Assembly (NCBI RefSeq): GCF_046736345.1
Contig: NZ_CP157210.1
Coordinates: forward strand, 2,170,001-2,234,000
Length of the DNA: 64,000 nucleotides
Origin: Hyphococcus formosus
GTDB lineage: Bacteria > Pseudomonadota > Alphaproteobacteria > Caulobacterales > Parvularculaceae
Direction of reading: 5' to 3'
The position numbers and the translations under genes are program-made. Under the pieces are notes generated by a model. The model was not told where the DNA came from. It worked only from the letters and a program-made list of their open reading frames with translations, and made no database searches. Below, in pieces: positions 32,525 to 42,652 of this stretch (positions are counted from its first letter, which is position 1; every line of letters begins with the position of its first letter).

Positions 32525-32637
32525 ACGGAGCATTTATTGCAAGGTGAAGTTTGAGCGCGGGTCTGGCATCTGCCAGAATCTCCCTTTAGGACAACCAACT
32601 CGTTATAATTGGCGAGAAAGAGTAAAGGTCAGCGTAT

Positions 32638-32997
32638 ATGGCGGCGATTCTTTTAGCGGAAGATGATGATTCGATGCGGCGGTTCCTTAAAAAGGCGCTC
32701 GAACGTGCGGGTCATTCTGTAATTGACGCATCTCAGGGAGACGAAGCCCTGACCGAGCTTCAATTGCGCGAATTCGACCTCCTGCTGACCGATATTGTCA
32801 TGCCAGTCATGGACGGCATCGAATTGGCGCGCCGCGCGACCGAAATCGACCCTGACATGAAAATCATGTTCATTACCGGATTTGCGGCTGTTGCGCTTAA
32901 CGCTGCCAATCAAGCACCTGAAGACGCAAAAGTGCTTTCGAAGCCTTTCCACTTGAAGGATTTGGTGTTCGAGGTTGAACGCGTTGTCGCGGCCTGA
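32638..32997 (+). CDS. cpdR: Response regulator CpdR
   Basis: A 119-residue stand-alone receiver domain. Acidic pocket Asp9/Asp10, phosphoacceptor Asp52 in LLTDIVMPVMDG, Thr in FITGFAA and Lys in LSKPFH are all present. Length, lack of an output domain and the segment DMKIMFITGFAAVAL match CpdR, the regulator that directs ClpXP to cell-cycle substrates when unphosphorylated and is phosphorylated through the CckA-ChpT relay. It is monocistronic with a CtrA motif upstream, and tRNA-Val follows. Confidence 0.9.
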   Translation: MAAILLAEDDDSMRRFLKKALERAGHSVIDASQGDEALTELQLREFDLLLTDIVMPVMDGIELARRATEIDPDMKIMFITGFAAVALNAANQAPEDAKVLSKPFHLKDLVFEVERVVAA

Positions 32998-33078
32998 ACG
33001 AAAGCGACTGCATCAGGCTTGCATCACCGGAAATTTCCCGTTAGAGACCGTCCTCTTCGAAGGGACTTTTGTCTCATC

Positions 33079-33153
33079 GGGCGCATAGCTCAGGGGTAGA
33101 GCGCTACCTTGACATGGTAGAGGTCCGTGGTTCGAAACCACGTGCGCCCACCA
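33079..33153 (+). tRNA. tRNA-Val (GAC)
   Basis: A full cloverleaf with acceptor GGGCGCA/TGCGCCC, D-arm GCTCAGGGGTAGAGC, anticodon stem CTACC/GGTAG with loop TTGACAT giving anticodon GAC (33111-33113), T-loop TTCGAAA and encoded CCA at 33151-33153. Confidence 0.97.
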
Positions 33154-33173
33154 CTTCCAGATTAAGTAAAGAC

Positions 33174-33197
33174 GCAATTCGCGCGGTCGCGAATTGC
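33174..33197. terminator. Hairpin between tRNA-Val and the methyltransferase gene
   Basis: A ten-base perfect stem GCAATTCGCG/CGCGAATTGC with loop CGGT, 21 bases after tRNA-Val and 26 bases after the stop of the convergent methyltransferase gene. T-runs on either side are poor, so it may end transcripts from both directions weakly. Confidence 0.5.
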
Positions 33198-33222
33198 TCT
33201 CGCTTGACCTTCCGAGAAAATT

Positions 33223-34614
33223 TTATTTTCGCCGTTTGAACAAAATGTCGATCTGAAAGGTTTCGCCAGTTTCCGGAGAAGACCATCCGAGACCCATCGA
33301 AATTGGGTCAAAACCTTTCTCTCTCATCCAGCGTATTTGATCCTCAACCAATGGCTCACCTTTATACACTGAAACCAACGAGCACTCGCTTAATATGAAA
33401 TCGATTTTATCCAGCGAATCCGAAGCACCGGTTAGCACCTGACGCTCAGTACCCTGCGTATCCAGCTTCAGCAAAACCGGACCGTCCTGCCGCTGTGAGA
33501 AAACCTCGTCGGAGAGGTCGTCAAAGCGCTTGACCTCAACGATCTCCTCACCGACCCTGCTCGTTAGTGGCTCATTGTGAACGGTCATTTCTTCTAAAGG
33601 CAGAAAGGACGTGCTAGCCGAATTTCCTGATATGTAGATCTTTTCTGTGGCGTCTTTATCGCCGAGCGCAAAATTAAAAGGACGGATATTGCCGTCGATC
33701 TCGGCGCTGGATCGCAACTTTGCAAAAGCTGACGAGAGCGGTTCAAAACTTACGATCGGTCCCTCATAACCAAGGCGTCGCATATTCGCAGCAAACTGTC
33801 CTTTGTTCGCTCCAACATCAATGATCAATCCAAATTGACCGCTCTTTAAAAAATTATCTATCCCAATACCTTTTTGGGAATGACGTTGCGGCACATGCAC
33901 TTGCGTTTCTAATAAATGCGGGAAGAACGTCCCTGCATCAATTGGTTCACGCGCCGCAACAAATATGGAGCGCGCTAGCTTCCCTGCTCCTCCAGTAACG
34001 TCCGCCCAGGCCAATGGAAACTGTTCGTGCTCCGGTTGGTAGGCGGGTTGATATACATAGGGAAAGTACTCTTTAAGCTCTTCAAAAACCCATCGCCGTG
34101 ATGGCCTGCAACCAATGCCATGCATGGCCTGAGATGGATCTTCGGCAGTCTCGTTTACAGACAACACGTTCATATCACCGACGGTATTTACGCATGTTTC
34201 CAGGAAAAGAAATCGCCGACATTTATCCGCCATATAAGCAAGCGCCGCGGCCGGATCACGAAGGTGATATAATATTCCGTATGCGTATACAATATCATGA
34301 TCGGGCATGGAAGAATCCAAACCATTATCCAAGTCAAGCTGACAAACCTTGATGGATGGAAACCTGCTTTTGACGATAGCCAAATTCTCTGCGCGCCCAT
34401 CGGTAACAGTCACCTTGGCACCACGATTTAACCAAAAATCGGTATGGTCACCGACGCCTGCACCAAGCTCCAGAACAGACATATTTTCGCCGGAAACCCC
34501 GATATCGTTCAGCATTTTGGCTAGATGTGATAAACGCGCTTCATTGATCGCTTGATAGGCCGCGCGATCGAACACTTCCACGGGATTAATTACTTGGGTG
34601 TTTTTGCGGGTCAT
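33223..34614 (-). CDS. Two-domain methyltransferase (class I plus FkbM)
   Basis: A 463-residue protein made of two SAM methyltransferase domains. The first (about residues 20-220) has motif I VLELGAGVGDHTDFW and GILYHLRDP. The second (about 240-463) is FkbM-like with LIIDVGANKGQFAANMR, VSFEPLSSAF and LLKLDTQGTERQVL. FkbM domains commonly methylate sugars of exported glycans or natural products. Base composition appears lower in G+C than its neighbours, and it is bounded by tRNA-Val and tRNA-Arg, which suggests it was acquired. No glycan cluster is near. Confidence 0.83.
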   Translation of the reverse strand: MTRKNTQVINPVEVFDRAAYQAINEARLSHLAKMLNDIGVSGENMSVLELGAGVGDHTDFWLNRGAKVTVTDGRAENLAIVKSRFPSIKVCQLDLDNGLDSSMPDHDIVYAYGILYHLRDPAAALAYMADKCRRFLFLETCVNTVGDMNVLSVNETAEDPSQAMHGIGCRPSRRWVFEELKEYFPYVYQPAYQPEHEQFPLAWADVTGGAGKLARSIFVAAREPIDAGTFFPHLLETQVHVPQRHSQKGIGIDNFLKSGQFGLIIDVGANKGQFAANMRRLGYEGPIVSFEPLSSAFAKLRSSAEIDGNIRPFNFALGDKDATEKIYISGNSASTSFLPLEEMTVHNEPLTSRVGEEIVEVKRFDDLSDEVFSQRQDGPVLLKLDTQGTERQVLTGASDSLDKIDFILSECSLVSVYKGEPLVEDQIRWMREKGFDPISMGLGWSSPETGETFQIDILFKRRK

Positions 34615-34800
34615 ATTGGGGTCATTTTTCTGGTGTGCGGATAGTTTATTGGTGATTACAATTTTTTATCAACGCACTGTTATCAGTTTTAGTAACTAAC
34701 CTTACTAGGACCAAATCCCGCCTTGGCTCTCTGAGGGGCGCGCAATCAGCAAATTTACACAGAAATTTAGGTGAAACTTGTGCCACCGTAGCGGCCAAAA

Positions 34801-34877
<77 letters not shown>

Positions 34878-35090
34878 ATCAAGAGACGGCTGTTTACGCG
34901 AACATGGCCGTAGCGGCAAGGCATTGTCGTATTTTCACCTCATAATTTGTGAAGGCCGGTCAAAATCGCAGTCTTGCCCTGCTTTCGCCAGTTTGTTGCG
35001 ATAGCGTCCCCCCAAACAATCAGCGCTAATCCTCGACCAAAATAGCGTAGATTTTGCTGCCGATATCGATTTATTGTTTCGGCGAGTTCG

Positions 35091-36071
35091 ATGCCGATGA
35101 AAGGAAAAAAATTGGTTATTTCCCGGATCAACTGCCTCCTCGCAGCAGTCGTTACCCTAATTTCGATCCCGACCCTTACATCGGCACAGGCACCGGCTGA
35201 GGAAGAGGCAATTACTTATGCGACCCCCGCTGTCTGGCGGGTCTCCGATGCGGACTCCGATTATTTCCTCTTGGGCACGTTTCATATTCTTCCGCCAAAC
35301 CTGCATTGGCGCACCGACGAAATCGCGGAAGCTTATGAAAATGCTGACATAGTCTATTTTGAAGTCGATGCTGATGCACCAGATGCCGCATCGAAAACGC
35401 TCAATATCATGATGACCCAAGGCTTCAATGCACCGGGCACGACATTGAGCAGTTTGCTGGACGACCACGACGCGCAAAAATTGCGCGAAATTGTCGGCGA
35501 ACTGTCACTACCATTTGCTGCAGTCGATACGATGCGCCCATGGAATGCCTTTCTGGCGTTGAGCGTTCAGTTTATTATCAATCAGGGATTTGAACCCGGC
35601 TCCGGGGTCGACAGTGTATTATTGAAAAACGCGAAGCAAAGCGATAAAGAGGTGCGTTTCTTTGAAACGCTTGAGGAGCAACTATCCCTCTTTACTGGAC
35701 TTGATCCGGAAACTGAAAAAATGCTGCTCACCGTCACTATTCGCGATTGGGACGAACAACAGGCGGCCTTTGACGATTTATATGAAGCTTGGGTTTCGGG
35801 AGATACGGAGTTTCTCGACGTAGAGATGAACGAAGTTTTGCGCGAGCAGGCACCGATCGTATATGACCGGCTTATCGTGGACCGAAATATAACTTGGGCG
35901 GACGAATTAGAAGCGGCGTTGCGCAACGAATCTGGCACGGGCCTTGTCGCCGTTGGTGCGGCTCATCTTGTTGGCGATGAGCAATCCGTTCCGGCATTAC
36001 TTAAAAAACGTGGCTTTGACGTCAGTCGTGTTGTCATCGGCCAACCCGCCAATGACAACACACCGCAATAA
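35091..36071 (+). CDS. TraB/GumN family protein, exported
   Basis: A 326-residue TraB/GumN-family protein. After a basic N-terminus and a hydrophobic segment ending TLTSAQA (signal peptide, cleavage near residue 33) the domain starts with VWRVSDADSDYFLLGTFHILP, the hallmark opening, and ends GTGLVAVGAAHLVGDEQSVPALL, the second conserved motif. The family contains a conserved GxH pair (GTFH and GAAH) thought to form a metallopeptidase-like site. The start is uncertain: ATG at 35091 or 35097, or a TTG at 35112 directly after AAAGGA. Confidence 0.85.
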   Translation: MPMKGKKLVISRINCLLAAVVTLISIPTLTSAQAPAEEEAITYATPAVWRVSDADSDYFLLGTFHILPPNLHWRTDEIAEAYENADIVYFEVDADAPDAASKTLNIMMTQGFNAPGTTLSSLLDDHDAQKLREIVGELSLPFAAVDTMRPWNAFLALSVQFIINQGFEPGSGVDSVLLKNAKQSDKEVRFFETLEEQLSLFTGLDPETEKMLLTVTIRDWDEQQAAFDDLYEAWVSGDTEFLDVEMNEVLREQAPIVYDRLIVDRNITWADELEAALRNESGTGLVAVGAAHLVGDEQSVPALLKKRGFDVSRVVIGQPANDNTPQ

Positions 36072-36078
36072 GCGTCAA

Positions 36079-38490
36079 TTAAACATCAAGAGCGGCGGAA
36101 AGCGCATTATCTTGAATAAACTCTCTTCGCGGCTCGACAACGTCGCCCATCAGGCGTGAGAAAATATCGTCGGCCTCGTCGGCCGCTTTGACTTTCACCT
36201 GCAGAAGAACACGCGCATTCTCGTCCAGCGTTGTTTCCCAGAGTTGATCGGGATTCATTTCACCCAATCCTTTGTATCGCTGGACAGTAACGCCTTTCTC
36301 TCCTGCAGCTCGAACCGCCCGTAAAAGGCTATTCGGTCCAGTCACACGGGTTTTTTGATCTTTGCGGACCCATTGCGCAGGTTTATCGAAAGCATCCGCA
36401 AGCTCGTTCATGCCAGCCTGAACCCTTTTGGCGTCGGCAGATATTAACATGTCGCGGTTTAATTCATGGCGCTCCAAAACGCCGCGTAATTCGCGTTCGA
36501 AAATGTAACCGCCCTCACCATCGGGCCTACCCTTCCATCCGCGCTCGAATTCATCCGCAATCATATCTAATCGTTCAGATACTTTTGCGGCGAGTTCGTT
36601 CGCTTCATCCCCATCAGGCGCTTCCTTCAATGCGCGCGCCAACGCGGCCTGAACGATAATATCGCGAGAAAAACGAAGCGGGAATTCGTCAATCGAATCC
36701 CGAACTTTGCGCGCTTTCGCGACCAGGTCCGCGAGGTCCGGTCCCGCAATACTCTCACCATCAGCAAGAATAAGCGCGGCTTCAGCAATACCATCGGCAT
36801 AAAGATGATCTTCTAAGGCCTGATCATCAAGCAAATATTGCTCGGACTTACCCCTGGAAATTTTGTAAAGTGGCGGCTGCGCGATGTACAAATGCCCCCG
36901 ACGAATAATTTCCGGCATTTGACGAAAGAAAAATGTCAAAAGCAATGTCCGAATATGCGCACCATCAACGTCCGCGTCAGTCATGATAACGATTTTATGG
37001 TAACGCAGCTTATCAGGATCGAAATCGTCTCGCCCGATACCGGTGCCAAGCGCAGTAATCATTGTACCGATTTCTTGGCTACTCAGCATCTTGTCAAAGC
37101 GCGCACGCTCGACATTGAGGATTTTACCGCGCAGAGGCAAAACTGCCTGATTTTCGCGGTTACGCGCTTGTTTCGCTGAACCGCCCGCAGAGTCACCCTC
37201 AACGATGAAGAGCTCAGCATTTGCGGGATCGCGCTCCTGACAATCGGCAAGTTTTCCGGGCAAGGACGCAACATCTAGCGCCGATTTTCGACGTGTTAAT
37301 TCACGAGCCTTTCGCGCAGCTTCCCGGGCCGCAGCCGCTTCAGCGATTTTTTGAACGATGCGTTTTGCTTCGCCGGGGTTCTCCTCGAACCATTCGCTAA
37401 GCTTTTCGTAAACTGCGCCCTCGACCACTGGTCGCACCTCGGATGAAACGAGCTTGTCTTTAGTCTGCGACGAAAATTTGGGGTCAGGTACTTTGACGGA
37501 AAGAACGCAGGTCAAGCCTTCTCGCGCATCATCCCCAGTCACGGACACTTTTTCTTTTTTCGCAATGCCCGAGCTTTGCGCATAACCATTGATGACGCGC
37601 GTAAGTGCGCCCCGGAAGCCGGCGAGGTGTGTGCCGCCATCCCGCTGCGGGATATTATTGGTAAAGCATAGAACTTTTTCGTGATAACTATCATTCCACC
37701 AAAGCGCCACATCAACGCTAAGGCCGTCGCGCTCGGAATTGAACGAAAGCGGCGCGCTCAATAGCGGAGACTTTGAGGAATCGAGATAGCGGACAAAAGC
37801 TTCGAGCCCGCCCTCATAAAACATATCCTCAACGCGCGTTTCGACATGACGCTTGTCGACAAGCTTGATTGCAACGCCCGAATTCAGAAATGCTAATTCG
37901 CGAAGACGGTGTTCAAGCGTATCAAAATCAAATTCAGTGCCGGTAAAAATCTGATCGGACGGAAGGAAAGTAACCTCGGTCCCGGTCTTGGTCGTATCCC
38001 CAACGACTTCAAGGTCCGATTCCGGCTCGCCCATTTTAAAACGCATAAAATGCTCTTTTCCGTTCCGGAAAATCCGCAGATCAAGCTCTTCAGACAGCGC
38101 GTTCACAACGGAAACACCAACACCATGAAGCCCGCCCGAAACCTTGTAGGAGTTTTGGTCAAACTTACCGCCGGCATGTAGCTGCGTCATGATAACTTGC
38201 GCTGCTGAAACGCCCTCTTCAGGGTGCATTGCCGTTGGAATACCGCGCCCATTATCGGTAACGGTAACCGATCCGTTCTCGTTCAAAATCACCTGAACTG
38301 TATCGCAATGACCGGCCAACGCTTCATCGATCGCATTATCAACGACCTCATAAACCATATGATGAAGGCCCGAACCGTCATCGGTATCACCGATATACAT
38401 GCCCGGACGTTTCCGGACGGCGTCCAAACCTTTTAGCACCTTAATGGAGTCAGCACCGTATTCGTCTTGCGGCGCGGCGTTATTCGCCAT
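36079..38490 (-). CDS. gyrB: DNA gyrase subunit B
   Basis: An 803-residue gyrase B subunit. It has the GHKL ATPase (EVVDNAIDEALAGHCD, VTDNGRGIP, and the GGLHGVGVSVVNALS lid), a transducer region with QRDGGTHLAGFR, and the TOPRIM domain (EGDSAGGSAKQARNR, PLRGKILNVE, DADVDGAHIRTL). The C-terminal tail ends with QRYKGLGEMNPDQLWET. Together with GyrA it introduces negative supercoils. Last gene in the recF direction, in the typical dnaA-dnaN-recF-gyrB order. Confidence 0.97.
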   Translation of the reverse strand: MANNAAPQDEYGADSIKVLKGLDAVRKRPGMYIGDTDDGSGLHHMVYEVVDNAIDEALAGHCDTVQVILNENGSVTVTDNGRGIPTAMHPEEGVSAAQVIMTQLHAGGKFDQNSYKVSGGLHGVGVSVVNALSEELDLRIFRNGKEHFMRFKMGEPESDLEVVGDTTKTGTEVTFLPSDQIFTGTEFDFDTLEHRLRELAFLNSGVAIKLVDKRHVETRVEDMFYEGGLEAFVRYLDSSKSPLLSAPLSFNSERDGLSVDVALWWNDSYHEKVLCFTNNIPQRDGGTHLAGFRGALTRVINGYAQSSGIAKKEKVSVTGDDAREGLTCVLSVKVPDPKFSSQTKDKLVSSEVRPVVEGAVYEKLSEWFEENPGEAKRIVQKIAEAAAAREAARKARELTRRKSALDVASLPGKLADCQERDPANAELFIVEGDSAGGSAKQARNRENQAVLPLRGKILNVERARFDKMLSSQEIGTMITALGTGIGRDDFDPDKLRYHKIVIMTDADVDGAHIRTLLLTFFFRQMPEIIRRGHLYIAQPPLYKISRGKSEQYLLDDQALEDHLYADGIAEAALILADGESIAGPDLADLVAKARKVRDSIDEFPLRFSRDIIVQAALARALKEAPDGDEANELAAKVSERLDMIADEFERGWKGRPDGEGGYIFERELRGVLERHELNRDMLISADAKRVQAGMNELADAFDKPAQWVRKDQKTRVTGPNSLLRAVRAAGEKGVTVQRYKGLGEMNPDQLWETTLDENARVLLQVKVKAADEADDIFSRLMGDVVEPRREFIQDNALSAALDV

Positions 38491-38507
38491 GAGTTTATCT
38501 TTCTTTT

Positions 38508-39734
38508 TTACGTCAATGTTGTTTCAAGAACCGCACCGCTTTGAACATCAAAATGTTGCGCGCGATTACCCCAGGCCTCAAACAGGGACTTATCCGTCCC
38601 CGTCATAAATGCCTGAAAACCAAGTTCGTCGAGGATTGCGAACAGCGCAGCTCGACGATCCGGATCCAGATGAGCCGCAATTTCATCAAGCAATAAAATT
38701 AACGGCGCACCCTCCTCGCATTGGGCAAGCGCACGGGCGTTTGCCAAGACGAGGCCAATTAACAGCGCTTTTTGCTCACCAGTAGAACATAAGCGCGCGG
38801 GTCGCCCTTTTTCTCGATGGACGACATTTAAATCACTTTTGTGCGGCCCGGAAAGGGCACGCCCCGCTTCCATATCACGGCGGCGACATGCGCGGAGCTT
38901 TTCTGCAAACTCTGTGGTCACGCTGGCAAGTGCAGAAACATCAAGAGCCGTTTCAAGCTCACCCTCTAGAGCAATATCCGCCGTCGGAAATACTGATGCC
39001 TGACCTGTTACATCCGCAGCTTTTAAGCGATCTGTCATCGCACGGCGCGCATAAGCGATTTCCGCCCCCGCGCTTGCCATCTGTTGCTCAACGGCACTCA
39101 ACCATCCGTCATCTCGTCCGCCTTCTTCGAGAAGGCGCTGCCGCTGGCGCATCGCCTGTTCATAGGCGGTTGCGCGGCGACCATGCTCAGGGTCATGGGC
39201 TAGCGTCATTCGATCAAGAAAACGGCGGCGTTCGCCGGCCCCTTCCATAAACAAACGATCTTGTGCAGGCGTCAGCCACAGAAATCTTAAATGCGCCGCG
39301 AATGCGCCGGGACCCGTCGCGTCAGAATCATCCAGACGACATACTCTGCGTGTGGGTTTGCTCGCCGCGACACCGACACCAAAACGGCGCTCATCTTCGC
39401 CATCGTCAACGCGTGCAGAAACTGCCCAACCTCCAGCGCCGCCGATGCGCGGTAATTCATCAAGTCTTGCACCACGTACACCACGCCCGGGGCCGATCAG
39501 CGAGATCGCCTCTAGTATATTTGTCTTTCCCGCCCCATTCGCGCCTGAAATAGCAACCGGGCGACCATCAAAAGAAATTTCGGCGCGGTCATAGGAGCGA
39601 AAGTCAGTAATCGTCAGCCGCTTTATCCGCGCGCTCTTCTTGCGAGCCGACAAACCGGGCTCATCAGGCATGGGTTGACCAGCCGCGTCCTCGACCGCGT
39701 CGCCATCCCATTTTCTGACAACCGCCTCACTCAA
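38508..39734 (-). CDS. recF: DNA replication/repair protein RecF
   Basis: A 408-residue SMC-like ATPase that loads RecA at gaps with RecO and RecR. Walker A is GANGAGKTN, the signature is STGEQKALL, and Walker B is ILLLDEIAAHLD. The usual RecF opening, RLTITDFRSYD, begins only at about residue 40. The extension starts at a TTG three bases after the dnaN stop; the ATG at 39671 (residue 22) would shorten it. Which start is used cannot be settled by eye. Confidence 0.93.
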   Translation of the reverse strand: MSEAVVRKWDGDAVEDAAGQPMPDEPGLSARKKSARIKRLTITDFRSYDRAEISFDGRPVAISGANGAGKTNILEAISLIGPGRGVRGARLDELPRIGGAGGWAVSARVDDGEDERRFGVGVAASKPTRRVCRLDDSDATGPGAFAAHLRFLWLTPAQDRLFMEGAGERRRFLDRMTLAHDPEHGRRATAYEQAMRQRQRLLEEGGRDDGWLSAVEQQMASAGAEIAYARRAMTDRLKAADVTGQASVFPTADIALEGELETALDVSALASVTTEFAEKLRACRRRDMEAGRALSGPHKSDLNVVHREKGRPARLCSTGEQKALLIGLVLANARALAQCEEGAPLILLLDEIAAHLDPDRRAALFAILDELGFQAFMTGTDKSLFEAWGNRAQHFDVQSGAVLETTLT

Positions 39735-39737
39735 AAC

Positions 39738-40856
39738 TTAAACCCTTAATGGCATGAGTACGTACAATGCGCGCTCATCCTCTTCGTCAGTGATTACCGT
39801 GGGCGAGGAAGGATCGGCCAATCGGAATGTCGCCGTCTCCCCGTCAATCTGTTGCGATACATCAAGCAGGTAACGCGCATTAAATCCGATCTCGATTGGC
39901 TCGCCACCATAATCAACCGACAACTCTTCCAACGCTGACCCTGCCTCCGGGTTATTGACGGTCAACCGTAATCTGTCCGCATCAAGCGCCATCTTGACGG
40001 AACGAGTACGGTCAGCAGACACAGTCGATACGCGATCAACCGCTTTTGCGAAATCTTTGGTCTCGACCCGCAAAATGTTCGAATTGCCTTTTGGGATAAC
40101 CCGCTCATAATCGGGGAATGAACCGTCAATAAGTTTCGATGTCAGATAGCCCGCACCAAATCCGAACCGGATTTTGGCTTCAGAGACGGCAATATCAACA
40201 TTGTCCTCCGCATCTTCGAGCAAACGCCCCAATTCAGCGATTGCCTTACGCGGAACAATGACGCCGGGCATGGACGAGGCACCGTCGGGCATAGGCGCAT
40301 CAATCCGCGCCAATCGATGGCCGTCAGTCGCTGCCGCCCGTAAAGCCGGCGCGTCACCATCAGTATAGGCATGCAGATAAACACCATTGAGGTAATAACG
40401 CGTTTCCTCTTGCGACATAGCAAATCGCGATTTCTGCAACAGGCGACGTAGATCCGAGGTTGGCATCGCGAACCGCGTTTCGAGGTCATCCGTCGTCAGG
40501 CTCGGGAAATCATCTTCTGGCAGAACTGCTAGCGCAAATTGCGATCGCCCGGAAGAAACCTGCAGACGCCCCTCACCGCTGGAAAGGTCCAACCGAACTT
40601 GCGCACCATCCGGTAACCGCTTGACGATTTCAAACAGCGTCAATGCAGAGACGGTGGTCGCACCGCTCGTTGCCACATCCGCCGGGGCGGCCTCCGAAAT
40701 TTCGATATCGAGGTCAGTCGCAGTCAGCGTCAGCGTACTGCCGTCCGCCTGTAACAAGACATTCGACAGAATCGGAATGGTGTTGCGGCGCTCGACAACG
40801 CTTTGCACATGCCCCAACGCTTTGGACAGGGCGGACCGTTCAATCGTTACTTTCAT
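39738..40856 (-). CDS. dnaN: DNA polymerase III beta sliding clamp
   Basis: A 372-residue sliding clamp with three topologically equal domains, beginning MKVTIERSALSKALGHVQSVVERRNTIPILSNVLL and ending in the conserved YVLMPLRV. It encircles DNA and tethers polymerase III. It follows dnaA after a 329-base gap that contains a terminator, so it has its own promoter. Confidence 0.97.
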   Translation of the reverse strand: MKVTIERSALSKALGHVQSVVERRNTIPILSNVLLQADGSTLTLTATDLDIEISEAAPADVATSGATTVSALTLFEIVKRLPDGAQVRLDLSSGEGRLQVSSGRSQFALAVLPEDDFPSLTTDDLETRFAMPTSDLRRLLQKSRFAMSQEETRYYLNGVYLHAYTDGDAPALRAAATDGHRLARIDAPMPDGASSMPGVIVPRKAIAELGRLLEDAEDNVDIAVSEAKIRFGFGAGYLTSKLIDGSFPDYERVIPKGNSNILRVETKDFAKAVDRVSTVSADRTRSVKMALDADRLRLTVNNPEAGSALEELSVDYGGEPIEIGFNARYLLDVSQQIDGETATFRLADPSSPTVITDEEDERALYVLMPLRV

Positions 40857-41185
40857 GCAGAATGCTCTCTCGAAATGAAGTTTCCCACTAACAATCCGTC
40901 AAGGCGATGCCCAAGCCCGAACCATCAGCAAAAAATCCGCCGGGATGCTGTTTAACCGCTTCTTCAAGACCTGATCGGAGGGCCAATTAGCCTTCCCTAA
41001 AAACCCAATCTCGGGCGGCCCGTCAGAATTGGTGGCGCAGCGAATCGCCGGGCGGAATGATGTTCTTGAGTATAACCGAAACGACCCGCAAAAAGCTAGC
41101 GCCGACGCTTATTTCGAGCATCGGCGCTGGATCAATAATGGGTTGTTTTTGCGGTCATTTTCAGACCGGATATTGGCGACGAAAA
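40857..41185. other. dnaA-dnaN intergenic region
   Basis: A 329-base gap. It contains the dnaA terminator at 41090-41128 and, further on, the region that must hold the dnaN promoter. No DnaA box, CtrA motif or reading frame is evident in the remaining sequence. Confidence 0.6.
41090..41128 (-). terminator. Rho-independent terminator of dnaA
   Basis: On the minus strand AGCGCCGATGCT (41128-41117) pairs with AGCGTCGGCGCT (41109-41098) with a single G-U, loop CGAAATA, then AGCTTTTT. It lies 57 bases after the dnaA stop. Confidence 0.85.
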
Positions 41186-42652
41186 TTAGCCTTCCAAAGC
41201 TTCCCGAATACGGCGTACGCCGTCCTGAAACGCCTTGTCACGTTCGATCAAAGCCTGCGCGCGGCGGTAAGACGACATAACGGTTGTGTGATCACGTTTC
41301 AGCGCCTTTCCGATACGCGGAAATGACTCTTTCAAGACCTCGCGCGCGCACCAAACAACGGCATGACGCGAGCGCACAATACGCTGCGGCTGCGCCCGAC
41401 CCAACAGATCATCAACAGCGAGTCCAAACGCCTCTGCTCCCGCAGCAATCGCATCATCAATCGTAGCCACGCGTCTACGGTCCTCCAGTCTCGATTTGAG
41501 AACAGCTTTAGCCTCCTCAAGATCGACAACAGTTTCTTCAGCGCCATACATCAACAATAACTGGTTGAGGGCACCAATAGTTTCACGGGTGCTCTGCGTA
41601 AATGTCCGAGCGATAAACTCAAGCGCCTCGTCAGAAACGGAGCATGCAGCAGGGCTTTGCTCGACGCGCTTTTTAAGCACGGAAAGCCGCAGCGGCTCGT
41701 CTCCAGGGTGGATTGGCGCACAAATACCGCCCGCAAGACGGTCAGCGATGCGCTGATTAATACCGGCCTCAGCCAATTTCGCTGGCGGAAGCTCTCCAGC
41801 GATAACAACCTGCTTGCCGCTATCAAGTGCTGCGTCGATCACGATAAGAAGCTCCTCTTGGGTTCGATTTTTGCCCGACAGAAAATGAATGTCATCGAAA
41901 GCGATGAAATCATTATTCAACAACGCCTTGTGCAGCGCTGGTGTTGAGTTTGACCAAACCGCATTAACGCACGCATTGATCAAATTATTGTAGGTAACAT
42001 AACCAGCGGATCCACGGTTACCATTGCGCAACCATTCGTGGGCGATCGATTGTAACAGGTGCGTTTTACCAACGCCCGATGGTCCATAAAAATAGATTAG
42101 CTCTTTCGCACGACCTTCGGCAAGAGCTTCATGTGCCGCAGCCCACGCAATACGATTAGATCCATCAACCGCAAAAACGTTGAATGTGCGGCGTGGATCG
42201 AGCGGCGTCGCAAGATCATCAAAAGACGAAGAATTTTTCCCGCCATGCGCAGCAACAACCGCTGATGCCTTTTCTTCTTCTGCCTTATTTTTCGATGGAA
42301 CATTTGCGTTCGTTGCATTCGACGCAACACGCTGCTCTTCTTGCGCGTCGACACGCGCTGCATGCGCAGCAAGATTGTTCTTCATTACGGTTAGGTTCAA
42401 TTTGCGAACCGGGCCAATTTCCTTGCGCCAGATCTCTGCCATTACAGGATGGAAACGATCATCCAACATGACGCGTTTCGCTTCGGAACCAGTCGATAAC
42501 GTCACGCAATCATCGTCCATGTCCGCCAGACCAAGATCGACAAACCACGATTTGTATTTCGCGTCGCCAACGCGGGCACGCAATGCAGTTAGGTAACGTT
42601 CGAATACTTCTTGTTGTTGATCAAGACCGCCCATTGTTTTTTCATTTTCCAT
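41186..42652 (-). CDS. dnaA: Chromosomal replication initiator DnaA
   Basis: A 488-residue initiator. Domain I (1-90) is followed by a variable linker rich in Ala/Lys/Glu. The AAA+ domain has Walker A GPSGVGKTH, Walker B AFDDIHFL and the sensor/arginine-finger region. The C-terminal DNA-binding domain IV has RIVRSRHAVVWCAREV and the DnaA signature RDHTTVMSSYRRAQALI. It binds DnaA boxes at the origin. The ATG at 42652 is taken; a Met at residue 7 is possible. It is followed by its own terminator. Confidence 0.97.
   Translation of the reverse strand: MENEKTMGGLDQQQEVFERYLTALRARVGDAKYKSWFVDLGLADMDDDCVTLSTGSEAKRVMLDDRFHPVMAEIWRKEIGPVRKLNLTVMKNNLAAHAARVDAQEEQRVASNATNANVPSKNKAEEEKASAVVAAHGGKNSSSFDDLATPLDPRRTFNVFAVDGSNRIAWAAAHEALAEGRAKELIYFYGPSGVGKTHLLQSIAHEWLRNGNRGSAGYVTYNNLINACVNAVWSNSTPALHKALLNNDFIAFDDIHFLSGKNRTQEELLIVIDAALDSGKQVVIAGELPPAKLAEAGINQRIADRLAGGICAPIHPGDEPLRLSVLKKRVEQSPAACSVSDEALEFIARTFTQSTRETIGALNQLLLMYGAEETVVDLEEAKAVLKSRLEDRRRVATIDDAIAAGAEAFGLAVDDLLGRAQPQRIVRSRHAVVWCAREVLKESFPRIGKALKRDHTTVMSSYRRAQALIERDKAFQDGVRRIREALEG

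Noticed and set aside
33223..34614. A mobile island between the two tRNA genes
   Set aside because: There is no integrase, no repeat of a tRNA 3' end and only one gene, so I kept it as a finding rather than a mobile element.
34940..35131. A 63-codon minus-strand frame just upstream of tRNA-Arg
   Set aside because: It starts at a TTG inside the TraB/GumN signal-peptide region, with a purine-rich site only three to five bases away. Overlap with a clear gene makes it doubtful, though conservation in relatives could change this.
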